Shown piece by piece: positions 43,533 to 52,800 of a DNA stretch of 64,000 bases. Origin of the DNA: Deltaproteobacteria bacterium (GTDB lineage: Bacteria > Myxococcota_A > UBA796 > CAJQPC01). Both the position numbers and the translations under genes were made by a program. Numbering within the stretch: the first letter of the stretch is position 1; each line of letters starts with the position of its first letter. The stretch spans positions 1 through 64,000 of the forward strand of contig JADKFE010000014.1 of NCBI GenBank assembly GCA_016717595.1. The letters are read 5' to 3'. The notes under the pieces were generated by a model. That model was not told where the DNA came from. It made no database searches and worked only from the letters and a program-made list of their open reading frames with translations.

Positions 43533-45908
43533 TCAGGGGGCCTTCGGCAGCGCCGGGAGCAGGTTCGGCGCGACCTTCCCGGCCTCGACGGCGTCATCCT
43601 GCTCGGGCGCCCCTTGGAACACGTCCGGCCTCCCGCCGTTAGACGCCTTGGCCTCCTGCTCCGCCGCGAACAGCGCCTGGGCCTCTTTGGCGATGGGCGC
43701 TCCTTCCTCTTTTTTGCCGGTCTTGGCGAGGATGTTGGCGTGGAGCATCATCGCCCGGGGGTTCTTGGGCTGGGCTTTGAGCGTGGGGGCGAGGATCTGC
43801 GCGGCCTGCTCATAGTCGGCGGTGTTGAACACGGCCTGCGCCCACATCACCCTGGCGTTGTGTTGGCTGGGGTCGGCCTCGGCCATGAAGCGGTACTCCG
43901 CGGCCGCCTCGTCCCACGCCTTCTTGTCCATGAGGATGTTCGCCTGGGCCCAGCGCGCGGTGTGGTTCATCGGGTACCGGTCGAGCTCGGCGCGTAGGTG
44001 CGCCTCGACCGCGGCGCTGTCGCCCTTTCGCGTGGCGATTCGGGCGAGCATCTCGTGTACGCGGGGCTGAGCTTGCCCTCCGGCGAGGCTCGCCTGGAGC
44101 AGAGGCTCGGCCTCATCGGCGCGGCCCTTCTGTACGAGGAGCAGGCCGACCATGCCCTGCACGCCGGGCTGGCTGCCGCCTTCAGCGAGCCACGCTTGGC
44201 CGCGCGCCAAGGCGTCATCGGTGCGCTTGAGGCCACCGAGCATACGCATCACGCCCACCCGCGTCTGGGCGTCTTGGGGCACCAGCGCGAGCGCGGCCTC
44301 CATCTCGACGAGGGCCTCGTCAAAGCGGCGTTGACGGGCCAACATCGCGGCGAGGTTGGTGTGCAGCACCGTCGAGTCGGGGGTGAGCCGGACGGCCTCC
44401 TTTAACATCACGATGGCCTCGTCCGCTTGGCCGCGCCGCTCCAAGGTCATCGCCAACGAGAGCCTGGCCTCACCGAGCTGGGGCTCAGCCTTGAGGATCT
44501 CGCGGTAGAGCGCCTCGGCCTCGGCGAAGGTCTCCGGGCGTTGAGAGAGCACCCGCGCCTTCTCCAAAGCGTCGATGGTGGCCTGTTTGTCTTTGGCGTC
44601 AACGGTGGAGTCAAACTTGGGATCGATGGCCGCGCCCGCGCCGATGTAGCCCAAGGCCGCGAGCTGCTCGACGACGTCGGCGGGCACCCCCTCGCCGACG
44701 TCCCGGGCCACGGTGGCGCTGAGGATGGCCTCGGAGACGGCCTGCAGACGCTTCACGTCGTCCGGGCGTGTAGCGACGAGGTTCGTGTTCTCTTGGGGAT
44801 CGACGCTCAGGTCAAAGAGCCGGGGGTTCGGCGTGTCCATGAGCTTGAGGGAGCCCTCGGCCACGGCGACCTCGGGGTGATAGCCGAAGCGCTGGGAGGC
44901 GGTCAGCGACTCCATGTAGACCGCGCTGCGCGCCATGGCCTCGCCGCGCACCGCCGGGGTGAGGTCGGCGCCGTCGATGTCTTTGGGGGACTCCAAGCCG
45001 AGCAGACCGAGCGCCGTGGGCATGACGTCCACGTTGGACACGGTGACGTCCTTCACGACGACGGGCGCGGGCAGGGCCTCCGCCGGGCGCACGATGAAGG
45101 GGATACGCATCGTGGAGTCGTACAAGAACAGGCCGTGGGACTTCTCTTTGTCGTGGTCGCCCAAGGCCTCGCCGTGGTCGGCCACGGCGATCCAGGCCAC
45201 GTTGCCCGGGGCCTTGGCCTCGACCGCCGCGCGCAGGCGCCCGATCTGGTCGTCTACGAAGGCGATCTCGCCGTCGTAGGGGCGGCCCTTGAGCTTCTCG
45301 GCCCACTCCTCAGGCGGGGCGTAGGGCTCGTGTACGTCGTAGAGGTGAACCCACAAGAAGAACGGCTCGTCGCCGCCCTCACGCACCCACTGGATCGCGT
45401 CGGCCATGACGGCGTCGGCGGGGCGCTCTTGGCCCCAGCGCGCCCGAGCGTCCTCCTTCACCGGGATGGCGTCGAAGTACGCGTCAAACCCTTGGTCGAG
45501 GCCCCACATGCGGGTGGTCACGAAGGCCGAGACGCTCGCCGCGGTGCGATAGCCCTCCCCTTTGAGCCGCTCGGCGAGGGTGGTGAGCCCTTGGGGCAAG
45601 GTGGCGTCACCGTTGGTGCGCACGCCGTGCCGCGTGGGGTAGAGCCCGGTGAGCATCGACGAGTGGGACGGCGTGGTGAGGGGCACCACGGCGTACGCGC
45701 GGTCGAAGCGGGCGCCCTCTTGGGCGAGCTTGTCGAGGTTGGGGGTGTGCGCCTGAGCGTATCCATACGCGCCGATACGGTCGGCGCGTGTGGTGTCGAG
45801 GGTCACCAGCACCAGGGATGGCCGGGCCTTGGGCTTCACGGCCTCTTGGGCGGGCTCATCCCCAAAGAGGCCGCAGCCCATGAGGGTCGTCAATGAGAGG
45901 AGCAGCAT
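43533..45908 (-). CDS. Sulfatase/alkaline-phosphatase-superfamily hydrolase with TPR domain, lipoprotein
   Basis: This 791-aa lipoprotein has signal MLLLSLTTLMGC. The N-terminal hydrolase domain (about 28-390) has VLVTLDTTRADRIGAYGY, the nucleophile region LTTPSHSSMLTGLYPTRHG, LWVHLYDVHEPYAPP and AVADHGEALGDHDKEKSHG. A Thr occupies the usual Cys/Ser formylglycine position, so sulfatase activity by formylglycine is unlikely. It resembles phosphodiesterase-type members. The C-terminal half (about 420-760) is a chain of TPR helices (EAEALYREILKAEPQLGEAR, FDEALVEMEAALALVP). It may remodel phosphoester or sulfate groups on envelope polymers. It follows the redoxin gene by 14 bases. Confidence 0.87.
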   Translation of the reverse strand: MLLLSLTTLMGCGLFGDEPAQEAVKPKARPSLVLVTLDTTRADRIGAYGYAQAHTPNLDKLAQEGARFDRAYAVVPLTTPSHSSMLTGLYPTRHGVRTNGDATLPQGLTTLAERLKGEGYRTAASVSAFVTTRMWGLDQGFDAYFDAIPVKEDARARWGQERPADAVMADAIQWVREGGDEPFFLWVHLYDVHEPYAPPEEWAEKLKGRPYDGEIAFVDDQIGRLRAAVEAKAPGNVAWIAVADHGEALGDHDKEKSHGLFLYDSTMRIPFIVRPAEALPAPVVVKDVTVSNVDVMPTALGLLGLESPKDIDGADLTPAVRGEAMARSAVYMESLTASQRFGYHPEVAVAEGSLKLMDTPNPRLFDLSVDPQENTNLVATRPDDVKRLQAVSEAILSATVARDVGEGVPADVVEQLAALGYIGAGAAIDPKFDSTVDAKDKQATIDALEKARVLSQRPETFAEAEALYREILKAEPQLGEARLSLAMTLERRGQADEAIVMLKEAVRLTPDSTVLHTNLAAMLARQRRFDEALVEMEAALALVPQDAQTRVGVMRMLGGLKRTDDALARGQAWLAEGGSQPGVQGMVGLLLVQKGRADEAEPLLQASLAGGQAQPRVHEMLARIATRKGDSAAVEAHLRAELDRYPMNHTARWAQANILMDKKAWDEAAAEYRFMAEADPSQHNARVMWAQAVFNTADYEQAAQILAPTLKAQPKNPRAMMLHANILAKTGKKEEGAPIAKEAQALFAAEQEAKASNGGRPDVFQGAPEQDDAVEAGKVAPNLLPALPKAP

Positions 45909-45922
45909 ATCCGTCCTGAGAT

Positions 45923-46573
45923 TCAGTACTTGACCGAGCAGCCATAAGGTTGAGTGCGGCCCTGGGCGACGGGCTGGCCCGCGACGAGGGCGGTGAGCGC
46001 GGCGACGACGTGGTCTTGGCGCGGCTCGGCCTCGACCTTGCCCAAGGGCGCGTTGTCCAAGGCGCCGTCATAGACGAGCACGCCCTGGGCGTCGACGATG
46101 AACATGTGGGGGGTCGTCTTCGCGGCGTAGCGGCGGCCCACGGCGCCATCGGCGTCGATGAGCACCGGGTTCACCATGCCGTACTCAGCCACGGCGGCGG
46201 TGTTGCGCTCTTTGCCCGCGCCTTGTTTGCCCTCAGCGCCGGAGTTGATGGCCAGCCACACCACGCCCTGATCGATCCAGGTCTTCGGCAGGCCGACGAG
46301 GGGGCCGCCCTGACCGTGGGCGTACTTCACGAAGGGGCAGTCGGGGTTGAACCACTCCAGCACCACCGTCTTGCCTTTGTAGGCGGACAAGGTGTGGCTG
46401 ACGCCGCTGACGTCGGTGAGGGTGAAGTCGGGGGCGGCCTGGCCAACGACAGCCTCCGCGGCCACAGGCGCGGCGGGGGTGGCCATCGGCGCGGGGGCGT
46501 CCATCGGGGCCGAGGCCTCGGCGGCGGGCTTGGGCGCGCACGCGAGGGCGATGAGCAGGCTGATCATGGTCAC
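45923..46573 (-). CDS. Thioredoxin-like redoxin lipoprotein
   Basis: This 216-aa lipoprotein has a very short signal MTMISLLIALAC, then an Ala/Pro linker to about residue 40. The AhpC/TSA-type thioredoxin fold follows: GQAAPDFTLTDVSGVSHTLS, VVLEWFNPDCPFVKYAHGQG, VVWLAINSG and TPHMFIVDAQGVLVYDGALD. There is a single active-site Cys (NPDCPF) plus a C-terminal GCSVKY. The lone Cys argues against classic CXXC oxidoreductase action and suggests a resolving Cys at the C terminus (inference). Its ATG overlaps the upstream DsbD-N-like gene. Confidence 0.87.
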   Translation of the reverse strand: MTMISLLIALACAPKPAAEASAPMDAPAPMATPAAPVAAEAVVGQAAPDFTLTDVSGVSHTLSAYKGKTVVLEWFNPDCPFVKYAHGQGGPLVGLPKTWIDQGVVWLAINSGAEGKQGAGKERNTAAVAEYGMVNPVLIDADGAVGRRYAAKTTPHMFIVDAQGVLVYDGALDNAPLGKVEAEPRQDHVVAALTALVAGQPVAQGRTQPYGCSVKY

Positions 46574-47424
46574 TCCGGGGTCGAAGAGGAGGGGGCGTTG
46601 AAGGTGAGCGCGCGGGCGGCGCCGCCACCTTTGGGGGTCACCCGCAGCACACCGGCGGGCGCGAGGCCCTCGGGGGCGTCGGGGCGTAAGGTCAAGCGCA
46701 GGAGCTGGCCGCGCGCGCTGGAGGCCGCTTGGGGCGGACCGGCCAGGTGCAGCCAGGTCTCGGCGTCGGGGAAGACCTCCACCTCGGCCGCGCCCGGGAG
46801 ATCCACCGAGAGCGCCCGGGTGCTCGTGTCGAGGCTCGCCGTGGCCCCGGGCCAGGTGACCAGCGGCCTCGGCGTGGTGGCGAGCTGCGCGTCGAGACCG
46901 CCGCCGGTCCAGGCGCCGTCGGTCGGCGGGAGGCTCAGGCTCACCTGCGCCTCGCCCGGCACACAGATCTCTTTGCAGGCGAGCCAGCGCGCGGAGGCGG
47001 TGAACGACGACGCTCCGACGGCGTCGGCGGGAGGCGTCACCTGAAAGAGTAAGGTCGCGTGGTCGGAGTACCCGAAGCTCACCAGGTCACCCGGGGAGAC
47101 GAAGCGGTGCGGCGCCTCGTAGACGGGGCCCTCCACCGTCCAGCCCGCGGGGGCGGTGAGCGTCGCGGTGGTGGGCAGGCCGGTGTCGCCGGGGTTTGAC
47201 CAGTAGAGATGCCAGTCTCTCTGGATGTCGTAGGTGACCGCGAGCCAGATCGGCTGGCCCGGCGCGTAACCCTTGGACTCGGCGATGAGCGCGACCTCCA
47301 CGCGGGGCGAGCGTGGCCCCGAGGCGCCGCCGTCGCCAGCCTCGGCGCTGGGAGCCTCTGCGCTGGGGCCCTCGGCGTTGGATCGGAGGGGGCTACACGC
47401 GAGGAGCACGAGGAGGGTGAACAT
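46570..47424 (-). CDS. DsbD N-terminal-domain-like lipoprotein
   Basis: This is a 284-aa predicted lipoprotein. ATG 47424 gives MFTLLVLLACSPLRSN, with the lipobox at LLAC. The DsbD/ScsB alpha-domain pattern is clear: YAPGQPIWLAVTYDIQRDWH, LYWSNPGDTGLPTTATLTAP, HRFVSPGDLVSFGYSDHATL and WLACKEICVPGEAQVSLSLP. The CKEIC pair resembles the redox cysteines of the domain that accept electrons in the periplasm. No membrane DsbD core is encoded beside it, so it presumably works with the co-transcribed redoxin. A start at 47448 is possible but would bury the lipobox. Confidence 0.85.
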   Translation of the reverse strand: MFTLLVLLACSPLRSNAEGPSAEAPSAEAGDGGASGPRSPRVEVALIAESKGYAPGQPIWLAVTYDIQRDWHLYWSNPGDTGLPTTATLTAPAGWTVEGPVYEAPHRFVSPGDLVSFGYSDHATLLFQVTPPADAVGASSFTASARWLACKEICVPGEAQVSLSLPPTDGAWTGGGLDAQLATTPRPLVTWPGATASLDTSTRALSVDLPGAAEVEVFPDAETWLHLAGPPQAASSARGQLLRLTLRPDAPEGLAPAGVLRVTPKGGGAARALTFNAPSSSTPE

Positions 47425-47459
47425 AGGCCGCAAGATAACGCGGCCCAAGCCACGCCGGG

Positions 47460-48515
47460 CTACTCGCCGCGGGTGAAGGTGCGTGAGTAGTCAAGCTCAC
47501 CGTAGAGGTTGTAAAACTCGCCGGTGAACACGTCGCCCTTGATCTCGACCCACATGAACCCGGCCTCGGTGTCGTCCTCAAAGAAGACGCCGTTGCCACG
47601 GCCCGGCATGTCGGTCGTCTTCGCGGCGGCGCCGGTGACGATGGTCTCAAAGCAGGCGTCGGGCTCAAGCCACTGGCGGTTGTGGTCGTGCCCCGCGAAG
47701 TAGACGTCGACCTTGCCGCAGAGGCTCTCGTCCATAAAGTCTTTGACCGTGGCGCCGTTGGCGATGGGCAGCCAGTCATACCCTTCGTACTCCCCGGCGT
47801 TTCCGTGCTGGCCGTTCGAGCGATAGGGGTGGTGCCCATACGCGATTCGCCAGGTGGCCGTGGAGTCGGCGAGGGTGTCGTCCAGCCAGTCCTGCTGATC
47901 CGCGCCGCCCCAGATCATCACGTCGTTGGTGTCGAGGCCGATGAACTGAACGTGCTCGTGGGAGAGCGTGTAGTAGCGGTCGGGCAGGTACCACTTGTCG
48001 GAGTGGTCGGTGTACTCGACCTCGTACTCGGCCTTGTACTCCCAGATGCTCCATGAGCCGTAGTCGTGGTTGCCCAAGACGACGTAGAACGGCAGGTTCA
48101 GATCCGCGTAGGGCAGCTCAAACTTCGTCTGGAACTGCTCGTCATCGACGCTCTCGACGCCGTCGTTGTAGAAGTTGTCGCCCAGGTAAAGGACAAACTC
48201 ACAGCCCTTGGACTCACACAAGGTCTTGATGGCCGCGGCGTTCTGGTATTGCGTGGTGTTGCCTTCGCCGCCGTCGCCCATGGCGATGAACCGCACGACC
48301 TGCTCGGGGTCGGCGTCGGAGTCGCTGTCCGTGTCGGAGTCCGCGTCGCTGTCGGCGTCCGCGTCGGAGTCCGCGTCGGTGTCCGCGTCGCTGTCAGCGT
48401 CCGCGTCGGCCTCGACGGGCTCGGTGTCTGGCGGAGTGGCCGTCTCTTGGGGCGTGGGGGACGCCTTGTCCGCGCAGCCGACGGGGATCAGGAGCGCGGC
48501 GAGGAGGAGGTGCAT
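47460..48515 (-). CDS. Calcineurin-like metallophosphatase lipoprotein with D-repeat linker
   Basis: This 351-aa lipoprotein has signal MHLLLAALLIPVGC. A 33-residue alternating-Asp linker (about 37-69) precedes a metallophosphatase domain. It has VVRFIAMGDGGEGNTTQYQN, then VLYLGDNFYNDGVESVDDEQ, FYVVLGNHDYGSW, IAYGHHPYRSNGQHG and VYFAGHDHNRQWLEP. These are the five metal-binding blocks of the purple-acid-phosphatase-like family. It likely hydrolyses phosphomonoesters or diesters outside the cell. The gene is upstream of the DsbD-N/redoxin/sulfatase genes on the same strand, 36 bases from them, and may share their transcript. Confidence 0.9.
   Translation of the reverse strand: MHLLLAALLIPVGCADKASPTPQETATPPDTEPVEADADADSDADTDADSDADADSDADSDTDSDSDADPEQVVRFIAMGDGGEGNTTQYQNAAAIKTLCESKGCEFVLYLGDNFYNDGVESVDDEQFQTKFELPYADLNLPFYVVLGNHDYGSWSIWEYKAEYEVEYTDHSDKWYLPDRYYTLSHEHVQFIGLDTNDVMIWGGADQQDWLDDTLADSTATWRIAYGHHPYRSNGQHGNAGEYEGYDWLPIANGATVKDFMDESLCGKVDVYFAGHDHNRQWLEPDACFETIVTGAAAKTTDMPGRGNGVFFEDDTEAGFMWVEIKGDVFTGEFYNLYGELDYSRTFTRGE
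48309..48407 (-). repeat. Asp-X codon repeat (33 codons)
   Basis: Alternating GAC with GCG/GCC/TCC/AGC/ACG codons, read on the minus strand, encodes the linker of the metallophosphatase lipoprotein. It is the longest of three such tracts in the window. Confidence 0.9.
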
Positions 48516-48584
48516 GATGAGCCCTCAGCAGATCAAATCCGACCCCAGTGTAGCGTGTTCTTGGGCGCCCGGCGCGCCCAAAGC

Positions 48585-49826
48585 TCACCTGGGCCCGCCC
48601 TTGCCCCCTCCAACCCCGAAGGCCTCGTCCGCCAGCTCGACCAGAGCGCCACGAAACTCTTTGGCGTAGCGGGGATGCACAAGGCGCGCGGAGACGATCC
48701 AGATGTCTTTGTGGTCGGGGTCTCGGTAGACGTGGGGCGGCCGGGACGGCGCGAGGTAAGGCGAGAGCAGCGCCATCTCTTCGAGCACCTGGTGCACACG
48801 CTGGGCGCCGACCCCCGCGGGCACATGCACGGTGACCTCGACCGGCGCGTAGGGATCGGGATCCACCGCGAGCACGTCCTCGACGAGCAGGCGGTTGGGG
48901 ATGGTGATGAGCTGCCCCTCGTCATCAAGCAGGGTCAAGGCCCGCAGATCGAGGGACTCGACGACGCCGGTGAGCCCACGAAAACGCACCCGCGCCTGGG
49001 GCTGCACCCTCCCCTCTAGGCTCAGGAGCACACCTCCGAGCACGTCGCGCAGGAGATCCCGCGCCGTCCAGCCCAAGGCCAGCGCCGCGCCGACCAAGGC
49101 GTACGGCGCGGCGACGGCCCAGGCCGCCGGGAGCAGGTGCAGCGCGCCCAGCAGCACAAAGAGCGGCGCGCAGAGGCGGCCCGCGAGCACCACGCCGCGC
49201 CCCAAGCTTGGCAAGAGCCCACGTTTGGGCAGGACGCTCACCCAACGATGGGCTCGGTCGCTCAAGGCCAAGGCGAGGCCCGCGAACAGCAGGAACACCA
49301 GGGCCCTGGGGAGGCTCGGCGTCGGCGCCGGAGGCAGGGGGAACAGCGGCGCGGGCGGGATCGGCGCGGGGGTGACCGTTGGCGCCTGCGCTTCGACCGC
49401 GCCCGTGTCCTCCGGCGCTGGCGGCGCGACGTAGAGCGGGGCGGTCTCTGGCGTCTCCACCGCCTCATCCACGAGCGTCTGCGGAGGTGGCGCTGGGGGG
49501 AGCGCCTCCACCTCTGGCGCCGCGGGGAGCGGCGGGCGGTCCAGCGGCGCCTGCTCATCGACGGGCGGCAGCTCAGGGAGCGGCAGCGGCGGCTCGTTCG
49601 TGTCCACCTGGAGGCGATCGTCTGGGCCGGGATCTTCCGGGGCCGCGGGCGGCGTCGTGGGCGGCGCCGCGGGCGGCGTCGGCGTGACCAGCGGGGCGCC
49701 GTTCGGAGCGCCGCGGGGGGGGCCCAGCTCGGGATCTTGCGCCCAGACGACGCTCGGCGCGCCCACAGACACCGCGGCGAGGAGCGCCAAGGTTCGGATC
49801 GAGGGGCTTAGAAGGGCTCGGCTCAT
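48585..49826 (-). CDS. MscS-family mechanosensitive channel
   Basis: This 413-aa protein has a signal peptide (MSRALLSPSIRTLALLAAVS, ending VWAQ) and a long Pro/Ala/Glu periplasmic region (about 30-170). Transmembrane helices follow (RALVFLLFAGLALALS; LFVLLGALHLLPAAWAV; the glycine/alanine-rich pore helix GAALALGWTARDLLRDVLGG). The MscS beta domain comes next (RVRFRGLTGVVESLDLRALT; ITIPNRLLVEDVLAV), then a C-terminal alpha/beta part. MscS channels open under membrane tension and release solutes. Its start overlaps the antiporter-NTPase gene by four bases, so it completes the K+/osmotic operon. Confidence 0.88.
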   Translation of the reverse strand: MSRALLSPSIRTLALLAAVSVGAPSVVWAQDPELGPPRGAPNGAPLVTPTPPAAPPTTPPAAPEDPGPDDRLQVDTNEPPLPLPELPPVDEQAPLDRPPLPAAPEVEALPPAPPPQTLVDEAVETPETAPLYVAPPAPEDTGAVEAQAPTVTPAPIPPAPLFPLPPAPTPSLPRALVFLLFAGLALALSDRAHRWVSVLPKRGLLPSLGRGVVLAGRLCAPLFVLLGALHLLPAAWAVAAPYALVGAALALGWTARDLLRDVLGGVLLSLEGRVQPQARVRFRGLTGVVESLDLRALTLLDDEGQLITIPNRLLVEDVLAVDPDPYAPVEVTVHVPAGVGAQRVHQVLEEMALLSPYLAPSRPPHVYRDPDHKDIWIVSARLVHPRYAKEFRGALVELADEAFGVGGGKGGPR

Positions 49827-52800
49827 CCGACGAGCCTCCGCTCACGCAACGCGCGGTAGAGGGGGCCCGCCAAGCCGGGGGAGAAGACGTAGTCCCCGCT
49901 GCGGCGGCGCTCCAAGAGGCCCCAGTGGGCGAGGCGGTTCAAGAACGCCTCAGAGTCGGGCTCTTCCCGGCGGAACTGCAGAGCGTGACTCCGGGCGGAG
50001 ACACGCCCCAGACGCGCGACCTGGCGTAAGGTCATCTGCACCTCGTCGGGCAGCGCGCGCAGCGCCATCAGCGGCGTCGGCGGCACCGCGCCCATCACCA
50101 CGTCGTTTCGATCGACGGAGACGTCCACCACCGAGGCCATCCACAGGCGCAGGGCGTCGCCCAACATCCCGCCCGAGGCCTGATGGAGCCGCTCAAAGAA
50201 CCGCTCCTCGGCCAGGGCCTCGGCCTTCACCTCGGGGCGGAAGACGCCGCGCAGCCGGGCGCCGATGTCGTTGCCAACACGGGCAAAACGAAGGTTGTAC
50301 CCGCTCATCCCGTGACGAATCAGGAGCGCGCGGCGCATGCTCTCGGCGTCGAGGGTGCTCAAGGTGACCCGCTCGGGGAAGGCGTCGTGCAGGGCGACGA
50401 CGCGGTCGGCGTAGCTCCACACCGGGCGCTCCGCGGAGATGAGCCAGGCGTTTCGGCCCCGGTCCTCGACGACACGCTCCACAAACCGCCGCAGCGGGGC
50501 GAAGCCGCCGGGCTCGAGGCTGAACAGCCACTCCAGGCCCTCGACCACGACCACACAGTCCCCGGTCACCCGGGCGAGCAGGGCGTCTACGGCCTGGGCG
50601 CTCGTCACGGGCTCGTCGAGATCAATCCGGATGACGCGGTTCTGGTCGCTCACGCCGCGCAGCAGGGTGTTGACGACGGCCCCCTGGCCCACTCCGCCAA
50701 GCCCCAACACCGCCACCGCCCGAGACGCGCCGGGGGTGCCGCCGAGCAGCACCTTTCGGGCGACCTCGACCTCACGCTCGCGCCCGATGAGCAGGTCGCC
50801 AGCCTCTAAGGCCGAGTCCGAGAACAGCCGACGAATCGCCATCGGCAGCTCCACCTTGGGTGTGGGCGCCGCGAAGCTCACGGTGTCAGGCGTAGGCGTC
50901 GCGCCTTCGGTGGGCAGGCCGATCCACTCCCGCGCCTTCGCCCAACGATCCTCACCGACGAGCTCACGCAGGCCGTCTTTGGCGTCTCGGCCGAGGCTGA
51001 GCAGCTCTGTCGGCCTCGCGCTCAGCAGCTGGCGGTGCAAGGCGGAGCCCCGACCGAGACGCGCCTGCGCGACGTCGTAGCGGCCCTCCAGAAGCATGGT
51101 TTGCAGCGCGTCGAAGGCGCCGAGCACGATCTCCCGCACCTTGCCCGCGGCGTCGGTCTCGGTGGCCTCGATCGCCGCGTCGAGCTGGGCGGCGCGGGTG
51201 GACATTCGCGAGAGCGTGCCGACGAGCAGCTCTTTCACCATCAGGCGCGCGGCCTGGGGGGTCGGCGCGGCGGGCAAGACCTCGATCTCGGCGAGGCTCA
51301 GCTCGGTGTTGAACGCCAGGCCACGCTGGAGCTCTTCAGCGAGGCGTGTGGCGTCATCCACCCGCTCTCCCAAGGTCTCCAACAGCGCGCCGAGGCCGCG
51401 GCCCACCTCACCGTCGAGCACCTGGGCGGCGAGGTCGCGGAACGGCACCTCCCGCAGCGTCGGCGCCGGAGGGAGGCGGCGGCCCACCACCCCCGGCGCG
51501 CGCCACGCGACGACGAAGTGATCGGTGAGGCCATCTACACCGCGCCACAGCGCCGCGCGCAGCGGCTCGACGGTGCCTTGGGTGCGTAGGCTCGTGCGCA
51601 GAGACGTGAGCAGGCTCAACGACTCCTCGACGGAGCGGGCGAGGGGCTCAACGGCCTCACGAAGCTTGGCGCCGAGGGCCGCCGGGGGCAGGCCCTCCTC
51701 GTTCATCGCCAAGGCGGCGAGGAGCTCCTCCACGCTCGTGTTGAGCGCGGCGCGCACCCGGCGGTGCGGGGCGACGAGGCGGCCGCGCATGTCCCGCGCG
51801 ATGTGCTCGGCCTTGTCTTCAGCGAGCTCCCGCACGCTCGCGCGCAGCCGCACGAGCTGCAGCTCCATGGCCAGGGCCCCAGCCTCGCCCCGGGCGAGCT
51901 CCGCCGCGCCCTCAAAGCCCACCCGCACGGCGCCAAGCGCGTCTTCACGCGCCTGGAACACCCGCGAGTAGCGCGTCATGTTCGCGGGGAGCGCGGGCGT
52001 GCCGGCCACGGAGATCATCTGGGTGAACGAACGAAAGGGGCGGCCCAAGGCGTTCGCGGCCACCCGCACGGTCTCGTCGGCGAGGCGGTCGACCTCTCGC
52101 TGGGCGAGGGTGAACTCGGCCTCGACCTCTTCTCGGAGCGCCTCCAGCTTCTCGGCGAAGTTCTCGGGGCTGAGGTCCTCTTGGGCGGCGAGGCTCTCGA
52201 CGGCGCGCTGGGTGGACTCAAAGATGTTTCGGGCGCGGGCGAGCATGTGCCGCTCGCTCAACACGAGCATGCCCGCCAGCTCGTGAAGCTGCAGGGGGAC
52301 CTCTCCGGAGAGCGTCGTGCGGGCGATGGCGCGAAGCTCCACCACGCGGGTCATCGGCCCAAACCCCAGGGCGCGCCGGGCCCGCAGCCAGGCCTTGTGA
52401 ACCCGCGCGCCGCGAGACTCTTCGTCGTTCGGCGCCAAAAGCGCTGGCTCCAGCGGCACTTCAGCGGCGGGCGGCACCCCCTCTGCGAGCCGGTCGACCA
52501 CGGCCACCAGCTCTCCGAGCTTCTTGGACTCCTCGCCGAAGTCCGCGGCGGCGGCCCGGTCGAGGATGTGGTTCTCCCAGGTCTGGGCGAGCTGGGCCGG
52601 CTGGGCGCGCAGCTCCACCACAAAGACCTCTCGGCGAAGGCCCTCCTCACGCGAGCGCACGAGGGCGCGGCGGTGCTGACGCAGAAACTCTCGGCGAAGC
52701 TGAGAGAAGAAGCGGTGCGCCTCGTCCCGACGCCGGGCGATGACGCCGCTGCGCAGATCGCGCACGAGGCCCTGCAGATCCGCGCGCAGAGAGCGGCTCA

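Noticed and set aside
44427..45896. 489-codon plus-strand frame opposite the sulfatase-TPR gene
   Set aside because: It is a high-GC shadow frame. The minus strand carries clear catalytic motifs.
48309..48407. Possible CRISPR or tandem DNA repeat
   Set aside because: The unit is six bases, in frame, coding Asp-X. There are no spacers.
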